In this document: one piece after another, positions 1 to 8,911 of the stretch
Numbering within the stretch: the stretch's first letter is position 1
How the letters are laid out: each line of letters begins with the position of its first letter
Assembly: GCA_001464815.1 (NCBI GenBank)
Contig: LNDW01000015.1
Coordinates: 1 to 64,000 of the forward strand
DNA: 64,000 nucleotides
Source of the DNA: Betaproteobacteria bacterium Ga0077527
Lineage (GTDB): Bacteria > Pseudomonadota > Gammaproteobacteria > Burkholderiales > SG8-41
Direction: 5' to 3'
Notes under the pieces: generated by a model
Seen by the model: the letters and a program-made list of their open reading frames with translations, nothing else
Databases searched by the model: none
Told to the model about the DNA's origin: nothing
Position numbers and translations under genes: made by a program

Positions 1-2918
1 GCGATGTTGCCGGCGGCGTCATAGGTGTTGACCGTGGTGCCGGTGTCGGGCGAGACCTGCTGGTTGAGGTTGTTCAGCCCGTCATAGCTGTAGCTGGTGA
101 CCAGGTTTCGCGGGTCGGTGACCGAGGTCAGCTGGTCGATGCCGTTGTAGCCATAGCCCACCACGCCGGAGAGCGGGTTGGTGATGCTGACCAGGCGGTT
201 CAGGGCATCGTAGGCATTGGTGGTCACATCCACGGTGCCGGCAAGCGGGCCGTCGATTTGCGTCACGTTGCCCTGGTTGTCATAGGTGTAAGCGGTGGTC
301 TGGCCGGCGGCGCCGATCTCTTGCGTCAAGCGGTTCAGGCTGTTGTAGACGCGCGAACGGGTCTGGGCGAGCGTGTTGGCCGGGTCGAACACCTGTTCCT
401 GGGTGCGGTTACCCATCAGATCCAAGGTGTAGACAATCCGGTTGCCCAGGTTGTCGGCGATTTGCGTCAGGCGCTGTGCGGCGTCGTAGGTGTATTGCAG
501 GAAGCTCGCATCCGGCAAGGTGACGCGGGTGAGCTGGCCGGCGTTGTCATACTGGTAGGTGGTGATTTCACCGCCCACCGAACGCGAAGTGAGGCGCTGG
601 CGGGCGTCATACGCCAGAGTAGTCACCAGACCGTTGGGGTCGATCACGGTCAGTGGCTGGCCGTGGGCGTTGTACTCGGTGATTTGGGTGATGTGGCCGG
701 CGGCGTTGGTTACTGTGGCGACCTGGCCACGGCAGCCCAGGGGGCTCGCGCCCGCGCAGGTGGCGTTGTTGGCGTGGTAGGTGTAGGTGGTGATATCGGC
801 CACATCGGTGCGGGGTCCGTCCATGGTGAGCACGGAGCCGTTGACGTTGTAGGTGTAGGCCCACACCCGTGCTGTGCCGGTGACGGTGGCACTAAGGCCT
901 GCGGCGCCGGTAGCGTCGGTGGTGGCCTGGACGGTCCTGCTGCAGAGGACACCGGGCACCCGGGTTACGCCATCGGCTTTGAAGCCGCAGGAGGCGCCGC
1001 CATCACCGTTGTAGACATAGGTGGTCTTGCGCAGGGGCTCCGTCACCACCACCGGCAGGCGGAAGGTGGGGTGCCACTGGCTGGTGATGGTACGGGTGGC
1101 GGCGGTGGTCGCACCAGCCGCAGTCAGGCCTTCGGTGCGCGAGGTCTCAAGGTTGCGCGCAAGATCGTAGGTGTAGTTGGTGCGGTTGCCGTTCCAGTCC
1201 GTCCGCGATGACACGTTGCCGTTGGCGTCGAAGGTGCGGGCATCTGCAACGGTGCCGGATCCGCTCGCCGCAGGCTGGGTCAGATCACCGTTCTTGGGCA
1301 CGCCCAGCGTGATGCCGAAGTTGTAGTTGCGCGCCGCCCCCAGGGCGTCGGTCACAGTGGCGGAGTTTGCGCCATAACTGATCGTGGTCTGGTTGGCATT
1401 GCCGGCGCGGGTGGATGCGATGGCACGGCCTGCCGAGTCGTAGCTCCAGGTCGCAAAACGCACCCCGTTCTCGTCGGTAATTCCGGTCAGGGCATTCGGG
1501 AAAGCAGTGTCTTCGTAGTGATAGGCGCGAACCCTGAGATCCGGGAAAGTGACGGAAATCAGATTGTTGTTTGTTGCGTAGGTGTAGGTATAAACGCCCC
1601 CACTCGGATCAGTCATCGTCGCGATGCGGCTTGACGCGTCGTAAGTGAATGCCAAGGTGCGGCCAAAGGCATCTGTGACAGACGTCAGACGTGATGCCGC
1701 GTCGTATGCAAGCGTTTGAGTCAAACCCTCACGATTGGACATTGAAACCAGCCGGCCCGCGCCATCATAGGACTCGATGAGGTCGCCGTTGGCTGAGGTG
1801 TATGTCCAGCTGGTGGCAGTGCCACTCAGGGGTGACTGGCTTAATCTGTCGGCGATATCTGCGGGGGCAATCCACGTGCCGCCAGGACCAACTTTGAATT
1901 TAAGCACCCGGCCATCCGCCCGGTAGACAGAGACACCGGAGCCTTCATAACGAACTTGGCGATCGTAAAAGCTTCTCCAAAGACGACCAACCCTGATGTT
2001 GAATGGGTGAACCGACTGAAAGGAGAGATTCAGTAAAGCGGGGTTACTGTTGTAAGTTCTGGAAAACTGCAGCGGGAAGGGCCCAGCTCCAGAATAATCC
2101 GTCTCGGTCTGGAACTTGTTGCCCGTTCCCGGGTTGATGGGGTTGCCGCAGCAAGGCTCGGAAACGCCGGCGGTCTTTTCAGGCTCGACAACGGGGGGCG
2201 CGCATACTCCAAAATCATTCCGCACTTGGCCGCTGGCACAAGGCGTGGCGCCCACGCAAACAGCGTTGCCCATATTGAAGCCATTAAGAACCCCGCCCCC
2301 AGGGCAGATGGGCTCTCGCCGATAGAACCGTTGGGTCTGGAATTCCCAGGCCCCGGTGCTCACTTTCTTGCACGTAAATTGTTGTTGGGTCAATCCGGAT
2401 GAGCCATTGATAGGCAGCTCCATATTGCCGGGCATGCTGGCCTGAGAGTTGGCAGAACCGCAATTCAAACACCAGCGCCCCCCTTCATAAAAAGTGCCGC
2501 TGGGATCAACAAGACTGCACCAGCCATCCAGCGCTTGGGCAGCGCTACTGGTAAACAGCGATGCTGGCAACGTCCCTTGCTGCGCGAAAGATTGCACGTT
2601 GGTGACGAGCGCATGCCCCATTGGCGCTTTATAGTTTTCGGCGCGCGCTTCGAAGGTCGCGCTGATGGGCGACAACAGCAGGGCTATTGCTGCTGATGTA
2701 AACGCCGACGCCAAGGCGCTTTTTCGTGTTCGGGAATGAGATGCAGCGAGTTTTTTGCGCGTCAGCTGCCATGTGCGGATCGGAAGGCCGCGCCCTGCTC
2801 CTAAGCGCATGCGGAGATATCGCAGGGAGCTCTGGAGGATTTTGGGTGCCTGGGTTTGAGCTAAACAGCCCGACGTGAAGGCGCGAATCGCATTGAGGCA
2901 ACCGCTCGCATACGACAT
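1..2918 (-). CDS. YD-repeat (Rhs-like) exported protein, C-terminus cut off by window edge
   Basis: An uninterrupted minus-strand frame runs from an ATG at 2918 to the first base of the window (972 codons, no stop). A hydrophobic segment around residues 70-95 follows an unusually long basic N-terminal region, so the protein is probably exported; a later Met near residue 37 is an alternative start. A Cys-rich part follows at about residues 130-270. Then comes a motif reading NPINPGTGNKFQ, typical of the DUF6531 domain that precedes YD repeats. From about residue 370 onward there are many YD repeats of the form TYDAAGN / AYDARQRLTS. Such proteins wind into a large hollow beta-shell, often with a C-terminal toxin or adhesin part, which lies outside this window. 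It is divergent from the secretion operon starting at 3271. The family is certain; the function is open. Confidence 0.9.
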   Translation of the reverse strand, partial: MSYASGCLNAIRAFTSGCLAQTQAPKILQSSLRYLRMRLGAGRGLPIRTWQLTRKKLAASHSRTRKSALASAFTSAAIALLLSPISATFEARAENYKAPMGHALVTNVQSFAQQGTLPASLFTSSAAQALDGWCSLVDPSGTFYEGGRWCLNCGSANSQASMPGNMELPINGSSGLTQQQFTCKKVSTGAWEFQTQRFYRREPICPGGGVLNGFNMGNAVCVGATPCASGQVRNDFGVCAPPVVEPEKTAGVSEPCCGNPINPGTGNKFQTETDYSGAGPFPLQFSRTYNSNPALLNLSFQSVHPFNIRVGRLWRSFYDRQVRYEGSGVSVYRADGRVLKFKVGPGGTWIAPADIADRLSQSPLSGTATSWTYTSANGDLIESYDGAGRLVSMSNREGLTQTLAYDAASRLTSVTDAFGRTLAFTYDASSRIATMTDPSGGVYTYTYATNNNLISVTFPDLRVRAYHYEDTAFPNALTGITDENGVRFATWSYDSAGRAIASTRAGNANQTTISYGANSATVTDALGAARNYNFGITLGVPKNGDLTQPAASGSGTVADARTFDANGNVSSRTDWNGNRTNYTYDLARNLETSRTEGLTAAGATTAATRTITSQWHPTFRLPVVVTEPLRKTTYVYNGDGGASCGFKADGVTRVPGVLCSRTVQATTDATGAAGLSATVTGTARVWAYTYNVNGSVLTMDGPRTDVADITTYTYHANNATCAGASPLGCRGQVATVTNAAGHITQITEYNAHGQPLTVIDPNGLVTTLAYDARQRLTSRSVGGEITTYQYDNAGQLTRVTLPDASFLQYTYDAAQRLTQIADNLGNRIVYTLDLMGNRTQEQVFDPANTLAQTRSRVYNSLNRLTQEIGAAGQTTAYTYDNQGNVTQIDGPLAGTVDVTTNAYDALNRLVSITNPLSGVVGYGYNGIDQLTSVTDPRNLVTSYSYDGLNNLNQQVSPDTGTTVNTYDAAGNI

Positions 2919-2939
2919 CTTTTTCTCCCCGATATTCAG

Positions 2940-3183
2940 CTTTATTCTTTTTTTAACTCATTGCAACAAAAAATGAGTTTTCAATGACAAAATGACATTT
3001 TTTTTTGATGAATGCAATAAAAAACCGACTTTTCAAACTTGCCATTTTGATAAGTTTTGGATAACAACTTGATTTAAATGATGAAAATCTGCCTATTTTT
3101 TAATCGGCACTCTCAGGTCGAGGTTGCTGACAGGTAAATCTGGTTTTGGTGGCGGGTATTCCGCTTCGATTGTTGTCATCACG
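2940..3183. promoter_or_regulatory. AT-rich divergent promoter region between the Rhs-like gene and the secretion operon
   Basis: The 352-base gap between the two divergent starts holds no gene. From about 2940 to 3110 it is strongly AT-rich, with runs of T and A, in contrast to the coding DNA around it. It probably contains the promoters for both directions, but I cannot single out reliable -35/-10 boxes. Confidence 0.45.
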
Positions 3184-3250
3184 AAACCCCTTAAACCCGT
3201 ACGGCGCTGTGCGGCTTAAGGCTTGCAGTAACATGAGCGTTACGGGGTTT
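3184..3250 (+). promoter_or_regulatory. Potential structured 5' leader of the secretion operon
   Basis: AAACCCC at 3184-3190 can pair with GGGGTTT at 3244-3250. Inside this, CCTTAA (3189-3194) pairs with TTAAGG (3216-3221), continuing into CCGTAC/GTGCGG. GTAAC (3228-3232) pairs with GTTAC (3239-3243). The first two helices share two bases and would compete. The element ends 20 bases before the gspG start. It matches no riboswitch class I recognise. Confidence 0.35.
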
Positions 3251-3270
3251 GGTCGTCACGATGTTTAGCG

Positions 3271-3711
3271 ATGAATAATCAATTGACAAGGCAACACCGC
3301 AACGCTGCCGACGGAGGATTCACTCTCCTGGAGCTCTTGGTGGTTCTGGTCATTATTGGACTTCTCGCCGGCTATGTCGGCCCTCGGTATTTCTCCCAGA
3401 TCGGAAAATCAGAATCAAAAATCGCCAAGGCCCAGATCGAAGCGTTTGACAAAGCGCTCAGTCAATATCGAATTGATACCGGTCGCTATCCCTCGACTGA
3501 GCAGGGACTGAACGCCCTCTTTATCAAGCCCGCTAATGAACCCAAATGGGACGGGCCTTATCTTTCCAAGGCCGTGCCTCTGGACCCCTGGGGCAAGCCC
3601 TACATCTACCGCTACCCAGGGCAAAAAGCGGAATACGAGTTGTTCACGCTGGGCAAGGATGGCGCGCCGGGTGGCAGTGGTGACGCAGCCGATGTGACCA
3701 ACTGGAATTGA
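3271..3711 (+). CDS. gspG: Type II secretion major pseudopilin GspG
   Basis: The 146-residue protein has a class III prepilin signal: a short basic leader, cleavage after Gly16, Phe17 as new N-terminus and Glu21 as the conserved Glu+5, followed by a hydrophobic helix. The C-terminal part carries the GspG pattern: YPSTEQGLNAL, then a DPWGKPY motif, then a calcium-loop-like end (FTLGKDGAPGG). GspG subunits polymerise into the periplasmic pseudopilus that pushes substrates through the secretin. It is the first gene of the operon, with gspF starting six bases later. The usual partner prepilin peptidase is not in the window and must act from elsewhere. Confidence 0.93.
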   Translation: MNNQLTRQHRNAADGGFTLLELLVVLVIIGLLAGYVGPRYFSQIGKSESKIAKAQIEAFDKALSQYRIDTGRYPSTEQGLNALFIKPANEPKWDGPYLSKAVPLDPWGKPYIYRYPGQKAEYELFTLGKDGAPGGSGDAADVTNWN

Positions 3712-3717
3712 TCCCTC

Positions 3718-4905
3718 ATGCGCTTTCAGGTGAAAGGGGTTCGCGGTGTGTCGGATATCGCCGTGCTGCATATCGATGCCGCCAGCGAATCGGAGGCCCG
3801 TGCCGCCGCAGCCCTGCAAGGCTATGAAATATTGTCGATCCGCTCGACAGGCGCTGTTGGGATGTCATGGTCGCGCCCAGCGGCTTTTCCCGTCACACGC
3901 TTTACCCAGGAATTGATTGCCCTGCTGGGCGCAGGACTGACGCTGGTTGAGGCTATCGACATCCTCCAGCGCAAGGAAATCATCACCGCCCACCAGGCCA
4001 TCATCCAGGGTTTGCTCAAACGTTTGCAGTCTGGCGAGCGCTTTTCTCAATCCCTGGAGTCGCAAGCCACGATTTTTTCTCCCTTGTATATAGCCACCGT
4101 ACGCGCAAGCGAGCGCACGGGCGCCATCCGCGATGCCTTAAACCGATACTTGGATTACCAAGCCAGAGTCGAGCAGGTGCGCTCCAGGGTGGTTTCGGCA
4201 TCGATCTACCCGGCGCTGTTGATGCTGGTGGGTGGCGCGGTATGCCTGTTTCTGCTGGGCTATGTAGTGCCTCGTTTCAGCCGCGTTTATGAGGACCTCG
4301 GGGACCGCTTGCCACTGCTCTCGCGCTGGCTGATGGGTTTTGGTCAGGTTGTCGATCAGCATAGCGCTGTTGTGGCTTCTGTCCTGATCGCGGGGGTGGT
4401 AGCCGCTGTGTATGTTGCCTCCAGCCAGAGATTGCGCATGGCGACGATGCAAGCATTCTGGCAATTGCCCTGGATTACCGAACAACGTCGCACTTACGAA
4501 CTGGCCCAGTTCTATCGCACGTTGAGCATGTTGCTTCGCTCCGGGCTGCCGGTGATACAAGCCTTGAACATGGCTAAACCGCTGTTGTCACCAGAAGCAC
4601 AGCTTCGACTCGATGTCGCCTCGCAAAAGATTACCCAGGGTCAAGCGTTCCCGGATGCCATGCGGGAGCATGGTCTGACCACCATCGTTGCCCACAGCAT
4701 GATGATGGTGGCTCAACGCAGCGGCAATCTGGCGGAAATGCTGGATGTGGTGGCCGCATTTCACGATGAAGAGCTGGCTCGCTGGGTGGACCGCTTCAGC
4801 AGGCTGTTTGAGCCGGTCCTGATGACGGTGATTGGACTGGTGATCGGCTTGATCGTGGTGTTTATGTACATGCCGATCTTTGAGTTGGCCGACGCCGTGC
4901 AATGA
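3718..4905 (+). CDS. gspF: Type II secretion inner-membrane platform protein GspF
   Basis: The 395-residue protein has the two-fold GspF domain arrangement. An N-terminal region of about 60 residues is followed by two cytoplasmic helical domains (about 60-185 and 265-385). These are separated and ended by membrane segments at roughly 165-190, 215-240 and 365-390. It is the polytopic platform protein that couples the GspE motor to pseudopilus assembly. It starts six bases after gspG, and its stop overlaps the gspE start (ATGA at 4902-4905), showing translational coupling. Length and architecture are normal for GspF/PilC. Confidence 0.93.
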   Translation: MRFQVKGVRGVSDIAVLHIDAASESEARAAAALQGYEILSIRSTGAVGMSWSRPAAFPVTRFTQELIALLGAGLTLVEAIDILQRKEIITAHQAIIQGLLKRLQSGERFSQSLESQATIFSPLYIATVRASERTGAIRDALNRYLDYQARVEQVRSRVVSASIYPALLMLVGGAVCLFLLGYVVPRFSRVYEDLGDRLPLLSRWLMGFGQVVDQHSAVVASVLIAGVVAAVYVASSQRLRMATMQAFWQLPWITEQRRTYELAQFYRTLSMLLRSGLPVIQALNMAKPLLSPEAQLRLDVASQKITQGQAFPDAMREHGLTTIVAHSMMMVAQRSGNLAEMLDVVAAFHDEELARWVDRFSRLFEPVLMTVIGLVIGLIVVFMYMPIFELADAVQ

Positions 4906-6602
4906 GTATAGCCACCCCATCCAGTAATGGCGCGCCTATCAAGCTCTTGCCTGAGCAGGTGGCACAGGCGCGCAAGATCGCCATGCAAGGGGGCTCAAGG
5001 GTGCTGGAAGTGCTCGCCACCCAGCTTGCCTTGGATGCACGGCAGTTTCTCGCGAGCCTCGGCGAGGCTTTTTCGACGCCTGTATATGCATTGCCCGAAC
5101 TGCAGGCATGCAAACCAGCCTTCGACGTCATTGCCTACACCGATGCGGTTCGCCATGAATGTCTTGCGCTCCGGCGCGAAAACGGAAGCTTGCTGGTGGT
5201 CTATGCCGATCCATTCGACCCCGGCAAGCAGGCCCGGCTTGGGGAGCTTGTCCCGCAGTCTGTCGAGTGGGGCTTGGTCAGCCTGGAGGAGTTGTCCGGG
5301 GAGCTGGCCCGTTTGGAACGCACGGTTCGAGCGATGGAAAGCTTTTCTGATGAATCGGTGGATTCTGAGGCGCTGACCGCTGCATCCGTTGAAGAGATTT
5401 CACTGCTCAAGCTCGATGAATCCGGCAGCCCGGTTGTCCGGTTTGTGCACTCGACCCTGTTTGATGCGTTGAGATCAGACGCCAGCGATGTGCACTTTGA
5501 AACCCACGCCACAGGGATGACCGTCAAGTATCGTTTGGATGGTGTGTTGATCGTGGCCGGTGGTTTGTCGCAACAGGCCATGGCTGAACAAGCCATATCG
5601 CGAATCAAGGTCATGGCCGAGCTTGATATCGCCGAGCGCAGAGTGCCACAGGACGGGCGCTTCAAGGCCCTGATCGATGGACGAGCAGTCGATTTCCGGG
5701 TCTCGGTCATGCCCAGCGTATTTGGCGAGGATGCGGTGATCCGTATTCTCGACAAACGCGCCCTCGTCAACCAGACCATGGAGCTGCGGCTCGATGGTCT
5801 GGGATTTGATGCGTTATCCATTCAGACGCTGCGTAAACTTGCCAAAGAGGCCTACGGCATGATGCTGGTGACCGGGCCTACTGGCAGCGGTAAAACCACA
5901 ACCCTGTATGCCTCAATCACTGAAATCAATGATGGTCAGGACAAGATTGTCACCATCGAAGACCCGGTCGAGTATCAACTGTCTGGTGTTTTGCAAATCC
6001 CGGTCAACGAGAAGAAGGGGCTGACCTTCGCTCGTGGCCTGCGCTCCATACTTCGCCACGACCCTGACAAGATACTGGTCGGTGAAATCCGCGACCCGGA
6101 GACTGCCGAAATTGCTGTCCAGGCCGCATTGACCGGGCATCTCGTGTTTACCACAGTGCATGCCAATAACGTCTTCGACGTGATAGGCCGGTTTACCCAT
6201 ATGGGCGTAGACCCTTACAGCTTCGTGTCTGCCATCAACGGCATTGTGGCGCAGCGCCTTGTTCGGCTGAATTGTCCGCATTGCAGTTCTGAGCATGTCC
6301 CCGACGATGAACTGCTGCGGGAGTCGGGCTTAACCCCTGATACGGCGAAGAGTTATCGTTTTCGAGCCGGTAAAGGCTGCGACCATTGTCGAGGCACCGG
6401 CTATAAGGGACGTAAAGCCATTGCCGAAGTATTGATGATGACCGAAGAAATGCGGGAATTGATCATTTCGCGTGCCTCGGTCCGTTCCATGCGCGAGACA
6501 GCCGCTCGCAACGGCACGGTTTTTTTGCGCCAGACCGCACTTCAACTTGTGCAGTGCGGAGAGACTACCCTACAGGCGATCAATCGTGTCACTCTGGTTT
6601 GA
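4902..6602 (+). CDS. gspE: Type II secretion assembly ATPase GspE
   Basis: The 566-residue protein has an N-terminal MshEN/GspE-N-type domain (about 1-150) followed by the secretion ATPase core. Visible motifs are Walker A GPTGSGKT (residues 325-332), Walker B with the sequence ILVGEIRD (about 391-398), a His-box region after it (TGHLVFTTVHANN), and the tetracysteine zinc site CPHC (458-461) plus CDHC (493-496). The hexameric cytoplasmic ATPase powers pseudopilus extension through GspF. The ATG lies within the ATGA overlap with gspF. Its 3' end overlaps the next gene by 17 bases. Confidence 0.95.
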   Translation: MSIATPSSNGAPIKLLPEQVAQARKIAMQGGSRVLEVLATQLALDARQFLASLGEAFSTPVYALPELQACKPAFDVIAYTDAVRHECLALRRENGSLLVVYADPFDPGKQARLGELVPQSVEWGLVSLEELSGELARLERTVRAMESFSDESVDSEALTAASVEEISLLKLDESGSPVVRFVHSTLFDALRSDASDVHFETHATGMTVKYRLDGVLIVAGGLSQQAMAEQAISRIKVMAELDIAERRVPQDGRFKALIDGRAVDFRVSVMPSVFGEDAVIRILDKRALVNQTMELRLDGLGFDALSIQTLRKLAKEAYGMMLVTGPTGSGKTTTLYASITEINDGQDKIVTIEDPVEYQLSGVLQIPVNEKKGLTFARGLRSILRHDPDKILVGEIRDPETAEIAVQAALTGHLVFTTVHANNVFDVIGRFTHMGVDPYSFVSAINGIVAQRLVRLNCPHCSSEHVPDDELLRESGLTPDTAKSYRFRAGKGCDHCRGTGYKGRKAIAEVLMMTEEMRELIISRASVRSMRETAARNGTVFLRQTALQLVQCGETTLQAINRVTLV

Positions 6603-7398
6603 AAAGTCCTGTATTGCCTTGACTCCGGAGCGCCTGATTGAGGTGCGATTGAGCCGGGGGCTTCGTCCCCAACTCACTGTCCAATCGGATTTGGGCATTA
6701 CCCCCGACGATTCCTCGCCCTGGGCTATGGCGCTTGATACCCTGCGAACGCACCGAAAACAACAAGGCACACAAAAGCGGATTCAATACGCGATTCTGCT
6801 TTCGGGAAAGTTTGTGCGTTTTCAGGTCATTCCATGGCAGGGCGCCCTCATTAAACATGCCGAGCGCATTGCGTATGCGAAGCACTGTTTCCGCGAAGCT
6901 TATGGTGCTGCCTCTCATGCCTGGGACGTTTCTTTAAGCGAGGCGGGCTACGGCAAGGCCGTGCTTGCTGCTGCCGTTGATCGTGAATTCCTTGAAGGAA
7001 TCCGCATCTGCTTCAAAGACGCCCCGCTCGTCTCCATCAAGCCTTGGCTGACCGCTGCCTATTCACGCTTTTGCTCCACATGGCATCGGGCTGCGACCCC
7101 ACATTATTTCTGCGGCGTTGAAGGCCAGGAGCTTCACGTCATACGAACAACTAAAGGGGAACCCAGTGGCGTGTATCGTCAATCCATCCGCAGCAGCTGG
7201 CAGCAGGCGCTCCAGGCAACCCGGCTACAGGCCACGCAACCTGGCGAAACGCGAAGCACCGTCAGCGTCTTCGGGGTCAGCGTTGCTTCCGCCTCACGGA
7301 ATGCTGATGAGCTGTTACGGGTATTGACGCTGGATCGACGGTGGAAAAACCCGTCCGACAAGAACTTGTTCACCGAAATGGCAACGGTAGGTCTGTGA
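6586..7398 (+). CDS. PilM/GspL-like cytoplasmic scaffold protein of the secretion operon
   Basis: The position between gspE and PilN/O-like genes is that of PilM or the GspL cytoplasmic domain, which ties the motor to the inner-membrane alignment complex. I chose the GTG at 6586, which gives 270 residues beginning MSLWFEKSCIAL and overlaps gspE by 17 bases. An ATG at 6472 in the same frame would overlap gspE far more. The protein has no obvious membrane segment. I do not see the actin-fold phosphate-binding motifs of classical PilM, so it is either diverged or only MshI-like. The family call rests on gene order and size as much as on sequence. Confidence 0.6.
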   Translation: MSLWFEKSCIALTPERLIEVRLSRGLRPQLTVQSDLGITPDDSSPWAMALDTLRTHRKQQGTQKRIQYAILLSGKFVRFQVIPWQGALIKHAERIAYAKHCFREAYGAASHAWDVSLSEAGYGKAVLAAAVDREFLEGIRICFKDAPLVSIKPWLTAAYSRFCSTWHRAATPHYFCGVEGQELHVIRTTKGEPSGVYRQSIRSSWQQALQATRLQATQPGETRSTVSVFGVSVASASRNADELLRVLTLDRRWKNPSDKNLFTEMATVGL

Positions 7399-7895
7399 TG
7401 CCAACCAACCTCCAGATTGATTTTCAGCCTCGGACCAAACCAAAATGGGTGGGTTGGGCGCTGTTGGGTCTTGCAGTATTTTCTGTCACTGAAATCGATG
7501 TTCGTCGCGCTGAGCTGGTGCAAGAGTTAAGCATATGGCGACAAGCCGCGGCCGATCGGCACAAGGCTGCGGGCCCTGACACCATGGCTGCCAAGAAAAA
7601 TGGTGCTGATGCCGGCGATCGGCTCCATAAACCCTGGGCACAACTCTTTTCCGCGCTGGAAAAGGCACAGACCGATACGGTTGCACTGCTCTCTGTGATG
7701 CCAGATGCGCAAAACCGATCACTGTTATTGACTGGAGAAGCCAAGGGCTTTAACGAATTGCTCGATTACGCCTCCAGACTGCGCTCCGAATCAGGGCTTC
7801 AGGACGTCCATTTCACCAGCACTGAGGCGAGAGACGACCAACCACAGCGTCCCGTGGCTTTTTCCATCTCCGCCAGTTGGAAACAACTGCGATGA
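7398..7895 (+). CDS. PilN-like inner-membrane protein of the secretion operon
   Basis: The ATG at 7398 overlaps the stop of the PilM-like gene (ATGA), giving 165 residues. The topology is that of PilN: a short cytoplasmic N-terminus with the motif NLQIDFQPR (a PilN-like N-terminal peptide that contacts PilM), one membrane segment at about 15-35, then a periplasmic coiled region and a ferredoxin-like domain. Within the alignment complex it would pair with the following PilO-like protein. Overall sequence identity to PilN is not obvious by eye, so the call depends on topology and neighbours. Confidence 0.65.
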   Translation: MPTNLQIDFQPRTKPKWVGWALLGLAVFSVTEIDVRRAELVQELSIWRQAAADRHKAAGPDTMAAKKNGADAGDRLHKPWAQLFSALEKAQTDTVALLSVMPDAQNRSLLLTGEAKGFNELLDYASRLRSESGLQDVHFTSTEARDDQPQRPVAFSISASWKQLR

Positions 7896-8416
7896 AACGC
7901 CTGCTTTGGATCTCAATGCACTTGGTCGACCGTATCGGATGGAGCGGCCTGCTTTCAATACCTGTCTTTGCGTTTGCGAGTCTTTTTTACATTGCTGCGC
8001 TGTTGCCCTTGCAGTCAGAAATGCAAGCGCTCGCGCATCAACAACCGGTTGGAGACACCTCCTCAACGGTGTCTCCGGTTCAAGTTTCGGTATCGGAGCC
8101 CGAGCAAGCTTCAGCCTTGAACGAACATCTTGAAGATTACCTCAAGCAGATATACGAATCCGGCATCAACGCCGGCTTGCCGATCAAGCGCATGGATTAC
8201 CGGATGGTTGCCGAAGCAGGGGGCGGATCTTTGCAATACCAGATTTCGATGCCGCTGACACATTCTTATCCAGGCATTCGGACGTTTATCGCTGATGTTT
8301 TGCACCGGGTTCCAGTGCTGTCCCTTGACCAAGTCCAACTGAGCCGTAAGCGTATCGCCGACCCTGTAGTTGAAGCCGAATTGCGCTTCACCCTCTTTTT
8401 GCCGGTGCGGCCGTGA
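7892..8416 (+). CDS. PilO-like inner-membrane protein of the secretion operon
   Basis: The start at 7892 sits in an ATGA overlap with the PilN-like gene, giving 174 residues. One membrane helix lies near residues 17-40. It is followed by a periplasmic coiled-coil-like stretch and an alpha/beta C-terminal half (YQISMPLTHSYPGIRTFI) resembling the PilO/GspM ferredoxin-like fold. It probably forms heterodimers with the PilN-like protein and links the platform to the secretin. Its end overlaps the next start as GTGA at 8413-8416. Confidence 0.65.
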   Translation: MKRLLWISMHLVDRIGWSGLLSIPVFAFASLFYIAALLPLQSEMQALAHQQPVGDTSSTVSPVQVSVSEPEQASALNEHLEDYLKQIYESGINAGLPIKRMDYRMVAEAGGGSLQYQISMPLTHSYPGIRTFIADVLHRVPVLSLDQVQLSRKRIADPVVEAELRFTLFLPVRP

Positions 8417-8907
8417 GGCTGCAACGTCCCGTTCTTTTCACTGTTGCCGCGCTGGCGCTGGCGTGTGTGACCCTGCTGTTTGAGGGGGTCTCCAGCAATC
8501 CCAAAGTGGATGACGGTATCGCTCGATTGCCGCCGGCACGCGCTACCATTTCCACCGATGCACCCCACCCTGCAGCGACTTCCCTCGAACGGGTTCCGCT
8601 GGCTGATCCTGTGCCCGACCTTTTTGCATCGAGGTCCTGGATTCCACCACCACCCGCAGTCGCCATGGCCCCTGTAAAGCCACCGCCGCCCTCTGCGCCG
8701 CCTTTGCCCTTTCGTTATGTAGGTCAGATGACTGATGCGACCGGGCAGTTGCTGGTTTATCTTGCCAGGGGGGAGGATGTCCTGTTGGTCAAGGTTGGCG
8801 AACAACTGGCCGGCAGCTATCGGCTTGATAACGTGGATGATGCCAAGCTGGTGTTTACCTACGTTCCACTCAATCAGCAGCAGATGCTGGTAATTCCACC
8901 GAAATGA
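8413..8907 (+). CDS. PilP/GspC-like periplasmic linker protein
   Basis: The GTG start at 8413 overlaps the preceding stop (GTGA), giving 164 residues. An N-terminal membrane anchor (about 6-24) leads into a Pro-rich linker (about 77-99). A small C-terminal beta-domain begins at PFRYVGQM and runs to the end. That layout is the one of GspC homology-region or PilP proteins, which connect the inner-membrane complex to the N-terminal domains of the secretin. The secretin gene starts four bases downstream. No PDZ or coiled-coil domain is present, so it is closer to PilP than to classical GspC. Confidence 0.65.
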   Translation: MRLQRPVLFTVAALALACVTLLFEGVSSNPKVDDGIARLPPARATISTDAPHPAATSLERVPLADPVPDLFASRSWIPPPPAVAMAPVKPPPPSAPPLPFRYVGQMTDATGQLLVYLARGEDVLLVKVGEQLAGSYRLDNVDDAKLVFTYVPLNQQQMLVIPPK

Positions 8908-8911
8908 CCCC

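Noticed and set aside
258-1211. Long plus-strand open frame opposite the YD-repeat gene
   Set aside because: It is rich in Val/Gly repeats produced by the antisense of the YD repeats, has no domain, and lies wholly within the convincing minus-strand frame.
2990-3010. Runs of T and A in the Rhs-gspG gap considered as a terminator or phase-variable tract
   Set aside because: There is no stem before the T-run, and the run is not inside a reading frame or at a clear promoter spacer, so phase variation cannot be supported.
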